The notes: a model not told the origin generated them from the sequence alone. A DNA stretch of 7,554 bases from Ga0074130 sp035492055 (GCA_035492055.1 DATJJR010000060.1:1-7554); one strand, 5' to 3'; shown: positions 1 to 5,867, numbered from the stretch's first letter. Made by a program: numbers and translations.

Positions 1-269
1 ACGATCTTGCCAGCGGACAGGCCGGCAGCAACGCCGTTTTCGCCGAACAGGGCAGCGCCGACGTGCGGGGTGTCGGGCACCATGGTGATGATGATGTCGG
101 CCTTCTGGGCGACTTCCTTGCCGCTGGCGCAAACAACAGCGCCGGCGTTGGTCAGTTCAGCCGAGATCGGGGCCAGGTCGAAGACGAACAGTTCATTGCC
201 GCCGGCCTTGATGTGGCCTGCCATCGGGGCGCCCATGATGCCGGTGCCAATAAAACCTACTTTAGCCAT
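1..269 (-). CDS. glxR: 2-hydroxy-3-oxopropionate (tartronate semialdehyde) reductase, 5' part only
   Basis: Only the N-terminal 89 residues are in the window; the gene continues past the left edge. The visible part begins MAKVGFIGTGIMGAPMA, the Rossmann NAD(P)-binding motif (GxGxMG at about residues 8-13) typical of the beta-hydroxyacid dehydrogenase family, followed by a strand ending in an acidic residue (FVFDL) and the family-typical IIITMVPDTPHV segment. The start is supported by an AAGGAG ribosome-binding site a few bases upstream. Family members of this type reduce tartronate semialdehyde to D-glycerate with NAD(P)H in the cytoplasm. The substrate is inferred from context: it lies 52 bases downstream of hyi and beyond gcl, the usual order of the glycerate pathway. 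By sequence alone it could be another 3-hydroxyacid dehydrogenase such as 3-hydroxyisobutyrate dehydrogenase, because the catalytic Lys region is outside the window. Confidence 0.9.
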   Translation of the reverse strand, partial: MAKVGFIGTGIMGAPMAGHIKAGGNELFVFDLAPISAELTNAGAVVCASGKEVAQKADIIITMVPDTPHVGAALFGENGVAAGLSAGKI

Positions 270-321
270 TGCAAACTCCTTGATGAATTAGTTAAGCGCA
301 GACAAAACGTGTTGTGCGTAA

Positions 322-1098
322 TTACAGCAGACCCTTGGCCCAGCTCAAACCAGCGCTGGTGTTGCCAGCCGGCTTGTATTCGCAGCCGATCCAGCCGTTG
401 TAGCCCAGACCGTCGATGAACTTGAACAGGAAGTCGTAGTTGATTTCGCCGGTGCCCGGTTCGTTGCGGCCCGGGTTGTCGGCCAACTGCATGTGCGCGA
501 TGCGCGGCAGGTTGGCCTTGATGGTGTTGGCCAGTTCACCTTCCATGCGTTGCATGTGATAGATGTCGTACTGGATGTACAGGTTGTCGGAACCGACGGC
601 CTTGAACACGTCGAGCACTTGCGACGTGCGGTTCAGGTAGAAGCCGGGGATGTCGTAGGTGTTGATGTGCTCGGCCAGCAGCTTGATACCCACTTTGGAC
701 AAAGCATCAGCGGCGAACTTAAGGTTCGAGACAACGGTGTTCAGCACCTTGTCTGCGTCGGCGCCCTTGGGCGGAATGCCGACGAGGCAGTTCACTTGCT
801 TGCAGCCCAGCGTAGTGGCGTAGTCGATGGCCTTGCCGACGCCGTCCTGGAATTCGCCAACGCGATCCGGATTGGCGGCGATGCCGCGCTCGCCTGCAGC
901 CCAGTCGCCGGCCGGCAGGTTGTGCAGCACTTGGGTGAGGCCGTTGCTCTTCAGCTTGTCGGCCAGTTCATTCTTGTCGTAGGCGTAGGGGAACAGGTAC
1001 TCAACGCCCTTGAAGCCATCCTTGGCGGCCGCGGCAAAGCGGTCGAGGAAATCGACTTCGTTGTAGAGCATCGTGAGGTTCGCAGCGAGTTTGGGCAT
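322..1098 (-). CDS. hyi: Hydroxypyruvate isomerase
   Basis: This 258-residue cytoplasmic TIM-barrel enzyme interconverts tartronate semialdehyde, the Gcl product, and hydroxypyruvate. It has the same length as E. coli Hyi as I remember it, and shares long identical stretches: LHNLPAGDWAAGERGIA (about 58-74), IQYDIYHMQRMEGEL (about 175-189), ADNPxRxEPGTGEINYD (about 206-222) and GCEYKP (about 238-243). The residues expected to bind the metal and catalyse are present: Glu143, Asp178, Gln204 and Glu240. The start codon has a GGAG-type ribosome-binding site (CGGAGAA, 1104-1110) about five bases upstream. It follows gcl with a 64-base spacer holding a terminator-like hairpin, and precedes glxR by 52 bases, so it is probably cotranscribed with one or both. 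Nothing suggests truncation or an altered active site. Confidence 0.96.
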   Translation of the reverse strand: MPKLAANLTMLYNEVDFLDRFAAAAKDGFKGVEYLFPYAYDKNELADKLKSNGLTQVLHNLPAGDWAAGERGIAANPDRVGEFQDGVGKAIDYATTLGCKQVNCLVGIPPKGADADKVLNTVVSNLKFAADALSKVGIKLLAEHINTYDIPGFYLNRTSQVLDVFKAVGSDNLYIQYDIYHMQRMEGELANTIKANLPRIAHMQLADNPGRNEPGTGEINYDFLFKFIDGLGYNGWIGCEYKPAGNTSAGLSWAKGLL

Positions 1099-1120
1099 GT
1101 GAATTCTCCGAATGGATGTG

Positions 1121-1155
1121 GCAAGAAAAACGGGGACTGCATTTGCAGTCCCCGT
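1121..1155 (-). terminator. Terminator-like hairpin between gcl and hyi
   Basis: Perfect 11-bp inverted repeat (arms 1130-1140 and 1145-1155) with a 4-base loop. In the minus-strand transcript it begins seven bases after the gcl stop codon and is followed at once by a T-rich run (TTTTCTTGCC), the layout of a Rho-independent terminator. The hyi ribosome-binding site starts only about 11 bases beyond it, which leaves little room for a separate promoter. It may therefore act as a partial terminator or as a 3'-end stabiliser for gcl mRNA within an operon. Confidence 0.8.
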
Positions 1156-1162
1156 GAAGTTT

Positions 1163-2935
1163 TTACTTCGCTTCGACCGGGGTCAGGTCGATCTTGGCCG
1201 GCAGGTCGATGACTTCTTCGAACTCATTGACGCCGTTGATTTCGACGCCCATGGCGATGTTGGTCACGCGTTCGAGGATGACTTCAACAATGACCGGCAC
1301 CGAGAACTCATCGCGCAGACGCTTGGCTTCGGCGAAGCCGGCAGCCAGATCTTCCGGCTTGGTGATGCGCACGGCCTTGCAACCCAGACCTTCGGCAACC
1401 TTGACGTGGTCGACACCGTACACGCCGAGTTCCGGCGAGTTGATGTTCTCGAACGACAGCTGCACGCAGTAGTCAATTTCGAAGTTGCGTTGAGCCTGGC
1501 GGATCAGGCCGAGGTAGGCGTTGTTCACCAGCACGTGGATGTAGCCGGTCTTGAACTGGGCGCCGACGGCGAGTTCTTCGATCATGAACTGGAAGTCGAA
1601 GTCACCGGAGATGGCAACCACTTCCTTCGTCGGCTCGGCGGTAGCAACACCAATGGCAGCCGGGATGGTCCACCCCAGCGGGCCGGCCTGACCGCAGTTG
1701 ATCCAGTGACGCGGATGGTTCACGGTCAGGAACTGGGCGGCAGCGATCTGCGACAGGCCGATGGTGGCGACGTAGCAAACGTCTTCGCCGAAGGCCTTGT
1801 TCATTTCGTGGTACACGCGTTGCGGCTTGATCGGGGCGTTGTCAAAGTCGCTCTTGCGCAGCATGGTGCGCTTGCGTTCCTGACACTGGGCAACCCAGGT
1901 GCCGTAGTTCTTGAGCTTGCCTGATGCTTTGCGCTCTTTCGCGACTTCGATCATCAATTCGAGCGCAACCTTGGCGTCGGAAACGATGCCGAGGTCAGGG
2001 CCGAACACGCGGCCGATTTGCGTCGGCTCGATGTCGATGTGCACAAACTTGCGGTCCTTGGTGTAGACCTCGACCGAACCGGTGTGGCGGTTGGCCCAGC
2101 GGTTGCCCACGCCCATGACGAAGTCGGAAGCCAGCAGCGAAGCGTTGCCGTAGCGGTGAGCGGTTTGCAGACCGACCATGCCGATCATCAGCGGGTGCTT
2201 GTCGGCGATGGTGCCCCAGCCCATCAGGGTCGGGACGACCGGCACGTTCAGCAGCTCGGCCAGTTCGACCAGTTGCTTTTCGCCGCCGGCGTTGATGACG
2301 CCGCCACCGGTAACGATGATCGGGCGATGCGAGGCCAGCAGCATATCGATGGCCTTTTCAGCTTGCTTGCGCGAAGCGGAAGGCTTGTAGACCGGCAGCG
2401 GTTGGTAGGTATCCGGATCGAATTCGATCTCGGTCATCTGCACGTCGAACGGCAGGTCGATGAGGACCGGGCCGGGACGGCCGGAGCGCATCAGGTGGAA
2501 AGCTTGCTGGAACACTTGCGGCACGAGGGCGGCTTCGCGAACCATGACCGACCACTTGGTGACCGGCTTGGAGATCGATTCGATATCAACGGCCTGGAAA
2601 TCTTCCTTGTACATGCGGGCGCGCGGCGCTTGACCGGTGATGCACAGGATCGGGGTCGAGTCGGCAATGGCGGAGTACAGGCCTGTGATCATGTCGGTGC
2701 CGGCCGGGCCGGAGGTACCGATACACACGCCGATGTTGCCGCGCGTGGCGCGAGTGTAGCCTTCGGCCATGTGCGATGCGCCTTCCATGTGGCGGGCCAG
2801 CACATGCTTGAGGGTACCGCGGCTCTTCATCGCGGAGTACAGCGGATTGATGGCAGCGCCGGGGATACCGAAGGTTTGCGTAATGCCTTCCAGCTCCATC
2901 ACGCGCACGGCGGCTTCACATGCTCTCATTTTCAT
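1163..2935 (-). CDS. gcl: Glyoxylate carboligase (tartronate-semialdehyde synthase)
   Basis: This 590-residue enzyme condenses two glyoxylate into tartronate semialdehyde with release of CO2, using thiamine diphosphate, Mg2+ and a structural FAD; it is normally a cytoplasmic tetramer. It matches E. coli Gcl nearly end to end as I remember that sequence, including FGIPGAAINP (about 22-31), ARHMEGASHMAEGYTRAT (about 47-64), GTSGPAGTDMIT (about 73-84), GLQTAHRYGNASLLASD (about 255-271), ANRHTGSVE and HIDIEPTQIGR. The ThDP/Mg motif is GDF at 444-446 through NN at 471-472. Most ThDP enzymes carry a conserved Glu after the ARH motif; E. coli Gcl has Val there, and here it is Met50. The start at 2935 is favoured over an in-frame ATG two codons later because AGGAG (2943-2947) is seven bases upstream of the first and thirteen of the second. 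It is preceded by the frc terminator and leads the gcl-hyi-glxR group. Confidence 0.98.
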   Translation of the reverse strand: MKMRACEAAVRVMELEGITQTFGIPGAAINPLYSAMKSRGTLKHVLARHMEGASHMAEGYTRATRGNIGVCIGTSGPAGTDMITGLYSAIADSTPILCITGQAPRARMYKEDFQAVDIESISKPVTKWSVMVREAALVPQVFQQAFHLMRSGRPGPVLIDLPFDVQMTEIEFDPDTYQPLPVYKPSASRKQAEKAIDMLLASHRPIIVTGGGVINAGGEKQLVELAELLNVPVVPTLMGWGTIADKHPLMIGMVGLQTAHRYGNASLLASDFVMGVGNRWANRHTGSVEVYTKDRKFVHIDIEPTQIGRVFGPDLGIVSDAKVALELMIEVAKERKASGKLKNYGTWVAQCQERKRTMLRKSDFDNAPIKPQRVYHEMNKAFGEDVCYVATIGLSQIAAAQFLTVNHPRHWINCGQAGPLGWTIPAAIGVATAEPTKEVVAISGDFDFQFMIEELAVGAQFKTGYIHVLVNNAYLGLIRQAQRNFEIDYCVQLSFENINSPELGVYGVDHVKVAEGLGCKAVRITKPEDLAAGFAEAKRLRDEFSVPVIVEVILERVTNIAMGVEINGVNEFEEVIDLPAKIDLTPVEAK

Positions 2936-2966
2936 AACAACACTCCTGATTCAATTACAAAACTGT

Positions 2967-2983
2967 TCCCTGATTACCAGGGA
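2967..2983. repeat. Small palindrome in the gcl promoter/leader region
   Basis: Six-bp inverted repeat (TCCCTG at 2967-2972 and CAGGGA at 2978-2983) with a 5-base AT-rich centre, 32 bases upstream of the gcl start codon. Its size and place would suit a regulator operator or a weak leader hairpin. No regulator can be named from sequence, and no clear -35/-10 pair was found beside it. Confidence 0.4.
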
Positions 2984-2986
2984 TAT

Positions 2987-3008
2987 ACAAGGGAGCGAAC
3001 TCCCTTGT
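2987..3008. repeat. Nine-bp hairpin upstream of gcl, resembling one next to thiC
   Basis: Perfect inverted repeat: ACAAGGGAG, a 4-base loop, CTCCCTTGT. Read on the minus strand the loop is TTCG, so an RNA would form a stable tetraloop stem. It lies between the frc terminator and the gcl start. Its stem and flanks (AGGGAT before, GCTTAATT after) resemble the hairpin at 5868-5887 beside thiC, which suggests a dispersed intergenic element. It is not followed by a T-run on either strand, so it is not an obvious terminator. Confidence 0.6.
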
Positions 3009-3017
3009 TGCTTAATT

Positions 3018-3057
3018 CAAAACAAAACCGCTCCCGACATTTTCGTTCGGGAGCGGT
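3018..3057 (-). terminator. Rho-independent terminator of frc
   Basis: Perfect 11-bp inverted repeat (ACCGCTCCCGA at 3027-3037, partner at 3047-3057) with a 9-base loop. In the minus-strand transcript it starts 17 bases after the frc stop codon and is followed by TTTGTTTTGAATT, a good U-tract. This separates frc from gcl transcriptionally and implies a gcl promoter in the roughly 80 bases between here and 2936. Confidence 0.88.
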
Positions 3058-3074
3058 GAATCCTTCATGACAAC

Positions 3075-4319
3075 TCAGACCTTGCCGAACGCACCGGCGG
3101 CGCGCTTGGCAGCGATCTGTTCGTCGCTGTAACCGAGTACTTCCTTCAGCACTTCATCGGTGTGTTGACCGAGCAGCGGCGCAGTCGTAATCACAGCCGG
3201 CGAAGCCGACAGTTTGATCGGCATGCCGACGGTGAAATGCTTGCCGCGCTTCGGATGATCGATCTCGACATACATTTCGCGGGCACGCAGATGCTCGTCG
3301 TTGGCGAGATCTTCGGTACCGAGGACTGGGCCGCACGGCACGTCGATCTCGTTGAAGATCGCCATCAGCTCGCGCTTGGTGTGATGCGAAGCGAATTCGT
3401 TGAGGATACGCCACATGGCCTTCTGGTTGGCGCGACGATCGCCAATCTTGGCGAAACGTGCGTCGTTGACCAGCTTTTCACCGCCGACCAGATTGGCCAG
3501 CGCAGGCCACACGACTTCCTGCACAACGACGTAGAGGTAATCGTTGATGCCGCCGCCCTTGCACTTCAGCGCGTTGCCAAGCTGGCCACCGCCGGAGTCG
3601 TTACCGCCGCGCGGCACGTCGGTGAGGCCTTCGGTCGGAACCGAGAATTCGATCAGCGGGCCGTGTTGCAGACGCTGGTGGTCACGCATCTTGACGCGGC
3701 AGAGGTTGAACACGGCATCCTGCATCGCGACTTCGACGTACTGGCCGAGGCCGGAATGAGTGCGGTGATACAGCGCACCGAGAATGCCGATGGTGAAATG
3801 CATGCCGGTGCCGGTGTCGCCGATCTGGGCGCCGGTCACGGACGGCGGGCCGTCGTTGAAGCCGGTAGTGGCCATTGCGCCGCCCATGGCTTGCGCAACG
3901 TTTTCATAGGCCTTGAATTCAGCATACGGGCCGGTCGAGCCGAAGCCCTTGACCGATGCCATGATCAGCTTGGGGTTCAGCTTGTGAACTTCTTCCCAGC
4001 TGAAGCCGAAGCGGTCCAGCACGCCCGGGCCGAAGTTTTCCATCAGGATGTCGGACTTCTTGAGCAGTTCGATGAAGGTGGCCTTGCCCTCTTCGCTCTT
4101 CATGTTCACGGTGATCGAACGCTTGTTGCAGTTCAGCATCGTGAAATAAAGGCTGTCGACATCGGGGATGTCGCGCAGTTGTGTACGGGTGATGTCGCCG
4201 GTGGGCGGCTCAAGCTTAATAACGTCGGCGCCCATCCATGCCAGCATCTGCGAGGCGGCGGGGCCAGCCTGTACGTGGGTCATGTCGAGAACGCGCACGC
4301 CTGCAAGCGCTTTGCTCAT
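3075..4319 (-). CDS. frc: Formyl-CoA transferase (CaiB/BaiF family, class III CoA-transferase)
   Basis: This 414-residue cytoplasmic enzyme moves CoA from formyl-CoA to oxalate, giving oxalyl-CoA and formate. It follows the Oxalobacter formigenes Frc and E. coli YfdW sequences as I remember them: THVQAGPAASQML (14-26, with active-site Gln17), SLYFTMLNCNKRSI (about 56-69), ENFGPGVLDRFGF (about 94-106), KAYENVAQAMGGAMATTGFNDGPP, IGDTGTGMH holding the expected catalytic Asp168, AMQDAVFNLCRVKMRDHQRL, PRGGN..GGGQ, LKCKG and APLLGQHTDEVLKE. Gln47 occupies the place of Trp48 in Oxalobacter Frc, as in YfdW. The glycine-rich active-site loop reads NDSGGGQ (240-246) where the two references have NAGGGGQ. 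An AGGA-type ribosome-binding site precedes the start at 4319. It has its own terminator, and its promoter must lie in the 481-base spacer upstream. The partner oxc is not in the window. Another acyl-CoA/dicarboxylate specificity remains possible. Confidence 0.92.
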   Translation of the reverse strand: MSKALAGVRVLDMTHVQAGPAASQMLAWMGADVIKLEPPTGDITRTQLRDIPDVDSLYFTMLNCNKRSITVNMKSEEGKATFIELLKKSDILMENFGPGVLDRFGFSWEEVHKLNPKLIMASVKGFGSTGPYAEFKAYENVAQAMGGAMATTGFNDGPPSVTGAQIGDTGTGMHFTIGILGALYHRTHSGLGQYVEVAMQDAVFNLCRVKMRDHQRLQHGPLIEFSVPTEGLTDVPRGGNDSGGGQLGNALKCKGGGINDYLYVVVQEVVWPALANLVGGEKLVNDARFAKIGDRRANQKAMWRILNEFASHHTKRELMAIFNEIDVPCGPVLGTEDLANDEHLRAREMYVEIDHPKRGKHFTVGMPIKLSASPAVITTAPLLGQHTDEVLKEVLGYSDEQIAAKRAAGAFGKV

Positions 4320-4515
4320 ACTTCTTTCCTCAAATCTTCGTTATTGGTAAATGCCGCAGCCTCGCGCGATGTTCGCGTTAAAAGGTGCGCACGATGACGT
4401 GATTTCCGTGACGGGGGTTTGACGCGGAAAGAAACGACGCAGCGCACGAAGGGCTGGCATGAGCACAAGGCACACGACCGGCAACCGGATCGGTAACGGA
4501 ACCTTCAGGCGCGGA

Positions 4516-4548
4516 AACGCGGCGGGGCGTTGTGCGACCCGCCGCGTT
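4516..4548. repeat. Strong GC-rich inverted repeat in the divergent spacer
   Basis: Perfect 11-bp inverted repeat: AACGCGGCGGG (4516-4526) and CCCGCCGCGTT (4538-4548) around an 11-base centre whose edges can pair further after one mismatch. RNA from either strand would form a very stable stem. Neither side is followed by a proper T-run (only TTT on the minus strand), and neither neighbouring gene ends here, so it is not a typical terminator of a visible gene. It would lie about 200 bases into a leftward frc leader if transcription starts upstream of it. Confidence 0.65.
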
Positions 4549-4631
4549 CAGGGTTTGCAAGTCTAAGCCAAAGTGTTGATTTTCGCCAGCGCTTTGGTAA
4601 GTCAATCGAAGCGATAAGCTCGCGTCACCAT

Positions 4632-4657
4632 TGCAAAAGATTTGATGCGTGCAAAAG
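4632..4657. repeat. Direct repeat TGCAAAAG, two copies
   Basis: Two identical 8-base copies (4632-4639 and 4650-4657) start 18 bases apart in the AT-richer part of the divergent spacer, about 145-170 bases upstream of the FAH-family start codon. This could be a pair of regulator half-sites. With only 8 bases per copy, chance cannot be excluded. Confidence 0.3.
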
Positions 4658-4800
4658 CCACAGCTATGGTGCAGTGCGTCATTACTCCGTAGCCCGTTCG
4701 GATGACAGAAAATCCAGCTCAAGGGGTGCGGAAAGCCGGTGTCAGAGGCTAAAATCCATGGTTCGACTTTTAAAACTTTCCCACTTTCAAGGAGACAGCT

Positions 4801-5574
4801 ATGGCGCTGTGGGCACGTTTCACCACCAAGGAAGGCAACACCAGCTTCGGTACCGTTGCAAACGGTCAAATCACCGAATACAGCGGCGACATGTTCAACA
4901 GCCCAAAGGCCACCGGCAAGACCTTTGCCGAGGCCGACGTCAAGCTGCTCGCCCCGACCCAGCCTACCAAGATCCTGGCGCTGTGGAACAACTTCAAGGC
5001 GCTGGGCGAAAAGCTCGGCAAGGCCGCGCCGGTACATCCGCTGTTCCTGCTGAAGCCGGTGTCCTCACTGGCCGGCCCGAATGACGACATCGTCCGTCCG
5101 AAGGCTTATACCGGCAAGATCGCTTACGAAGGCGAACTGTGCATCGTCATCGGCAAAGCTGCCAAGAATGTGTCGGTTGAAGAAGCCAAGGACTACATCT
5201 TCGGCTACACCATCATCAACGACGTGACCGCCGGCGAAGTGCTGAACGAAGATCCGAATTTCGCACAATGGACCCGTGCCAAGGGCCACGATACCTTCTC
5301 CTGTATCGGTCCGGTCATCCAGACCGAACTCGACTGGGCCTCGAAGAGCGTCGTGACCGTGATGGCTGATCAAGAGCGTCAGAACTACCCGCTGTCCGAC
5401 ATGATCTTCAATCCTTACGAGCAAGTGTCGCGCATCTCGCAAGACATGACCCTGAACCCGGGCGACTGCATCGCCATCGGCACCTCGATCGGCATCGGCT
5501 CGATCAAGGACGGCGCCGTGACCAGCGTGACCATCGACGGTATCGGCACGCTGTCGAACAAGCTGGTCGGTTAA
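4801..5574 (+). CDS. Fumarylacetoacetate hydrolase (FAH) family protein, substrate unknown
   Basis: This 257-residue, probably cytoplasmic enzyme has a small N-terminal domain (about 1-55) and a C-terminal FAH fold (about 57-256). Expected metal ligands are visible: Glu110 and Glu112 in AYEGELCIVIGK and Asp141 in INDVTAGE. Lys161 in TRAKGHDTF and the C-terminal GTSIGIGSIKDG (about 227-238) match conserved family sites. The familiar [ST]AR[DE] after the Asp ligand reads TAGE here, which suggests a particular subfamily. Family members hydrolyse or decarboxylate C-C bonds of 2-oxo or dioxo acids (acylpyruvases, oxaloacetate decarboxylases, hydroxymuconate-type hydrolases and isomerases), so the reaction cannot be set from sequence. 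AAGGAG (4789-4794) six bases before the ATG fixes the start. It is divergent from frc and 18 bases upstream of thiS, probably in one transcript with it. Confidence 0.92.
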   Translation: MALWARFTTKEGNTSFGTVANGQITEYSGDMFNSPKATGKTFAEADVKLLAPTQPTKILALWNNFKALGEKLGKAAPVHPLFLLKPVSSLAGPNDDIVRPKAYTGKIAYEGELCIVIGKAAKNVSVEEAKDYIFGYTIINDVTAGEVLNEDPNFAQWTRAKGHDTFSCIGPVIQTELDWASKSVVTVMADQERQNYPLSDMIFNPYEQVSRISQDMTLNPGDCIAIGTSIGIGSIKDGAVTSVTIDGIGTLSNKLVG

Positions 5575-5592
5575 AGCGAAAGCAACAGCGCG

Positions 5593-5793
5593 ATGGACAT
5601 GATCGTTAACGGCAAGCCGGTACAGGTCGAAGGTGTGACCACGGTGAGTCAGCTGCTCGAACAACTCGGCTTCGCCGGCAAGCGTGTGGCGGTCGAGAAG
5701 AACGGCGAGATCGTGCCCAAAAGCCAACATGCTGAAACGGCCATTGCTGCGAGCGACAAGATCGAAATTGTCGTCGCAGTGGGCGGTGGCTGA
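5593..5793 (+). CDS. thiS: Thiamine biosynthesis sulfur carrier protein ThiS
   Basis: This 66-residue ubiquitin-like protein has the features of ThiS: an N-terminal strand MIVNGKPVQV, the TVSQLLEQLGF helix, VAVEKNGEIVPKSQHAET in the middle, DKIEIVVAVGGG at the end. The terminal Gly-Gly is where ThiF-type enzymes adenylate the chain before it becomes the thiocarboxylate that donates sulfur to ThiG for the thiazole ring of thiamine. The start may be the first ATG or the one two codons later (5599); neither has a clear ribosome-binding site. The gene begins 18 bases after the FAH-family stop, so translational coupling is likely. Neither thiG nor thiO/thiE follows; a terminator and the convergent thiC come next, so its partners lie elsewhere. 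Confidence 0.94.
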   Translation: MDMIVNGKPVQVEGVTTVSQLLEQLGFAGKRVAVEKNGEIVPKSQHAETAIAASDKIEIVVAVGGG

Positions 5794-5811
5794 CCGCTGA
5801 CCTAAGCGAGC

Positions 5812-5851
5812 AAAAACAAAAAGCCCCGCAGATGCGGGGCTTTTTGTTTTT
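5812..5851. terminator. Bidirectional Rho-independent terminator between thiS and thiC
   Basis: Perfect 18-bp inverted repeat (5812-5829 and 5834-5851) with loop AGAT: a GCCCCGC core flanked by A-rich and T-rich arms. On the plus strand the stem ends in TTTTTGTTTTT, and by symmetry the minus strand has the same U-tract. It lies 18 bases after the thiS stop and about 45 bases past the thiC stop, so it can end both convergent transcripts. Confidence 0.95.
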
Positions 5852-5867
5852 AACGAGTAAGGGATTC

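Larger units (their letters stand above)
4320..4800. promoter_or_regulatory. Divergent intergenic region between frc and the FAH-family gene
   Basis: There are 481 bases with no convincing gene. The region must hold the promoters for leftward frc and rightward FAH-thiS. The half nearest the FAH gene (about 4560-4790) is AT-richer and more promoter-like; a TAAAAT hexamer at 4750-4755 could be a -10 box, but no good -35 was found. Other structure: a perfect 11-bp inverted repeat (4516-4548), the TGCAAAAG direct repeat (4632-4639 and 4650-4657), and a loose CCAAAG/CTTTGG pair (4568-4573 and 4592-4597). Short open frames here lack support from family resemblance or convincing ribosome-binding sites. 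Such length suggests regulator binding, a long frc leader, or an undetected small RNA. Confidence 0.55.

Noticed and set aside
493..1212. Long plus-strand open frame opposite hyi
   Set aside because: Antisense shadow of a well-supported gene in high-GC DNA. Its translation shows no family features. The plus-strand frames opposite gcl, frc and thiC were dismissed for the same reason.
2936..3020. A defined sigma-70 promoter for gcl
   Set aside because: A promoter is expected here because of the upstream frc terminator, but the best pair (TTCGCT and TAATCA with 17-base spacing) matches consensus too poorly to call.
4459..4566. 35-codon Arg-rich open frame in the divergent spacer
   Set aside because: It runs through the GC-rich inverted repeat, which explains its composition, and has no convincing ribosome-binding site or recognisable motif.
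4378..5037. 219-residue open frame on the minus strand across the spacer and the start of the FAH-family gene
   Set aside because: It overlaps a clear FAH-family gene on the other strand, its translation resembles no family I know, and it is best explained as the antisense shadow of high-GC coding sequence plus open spacer.
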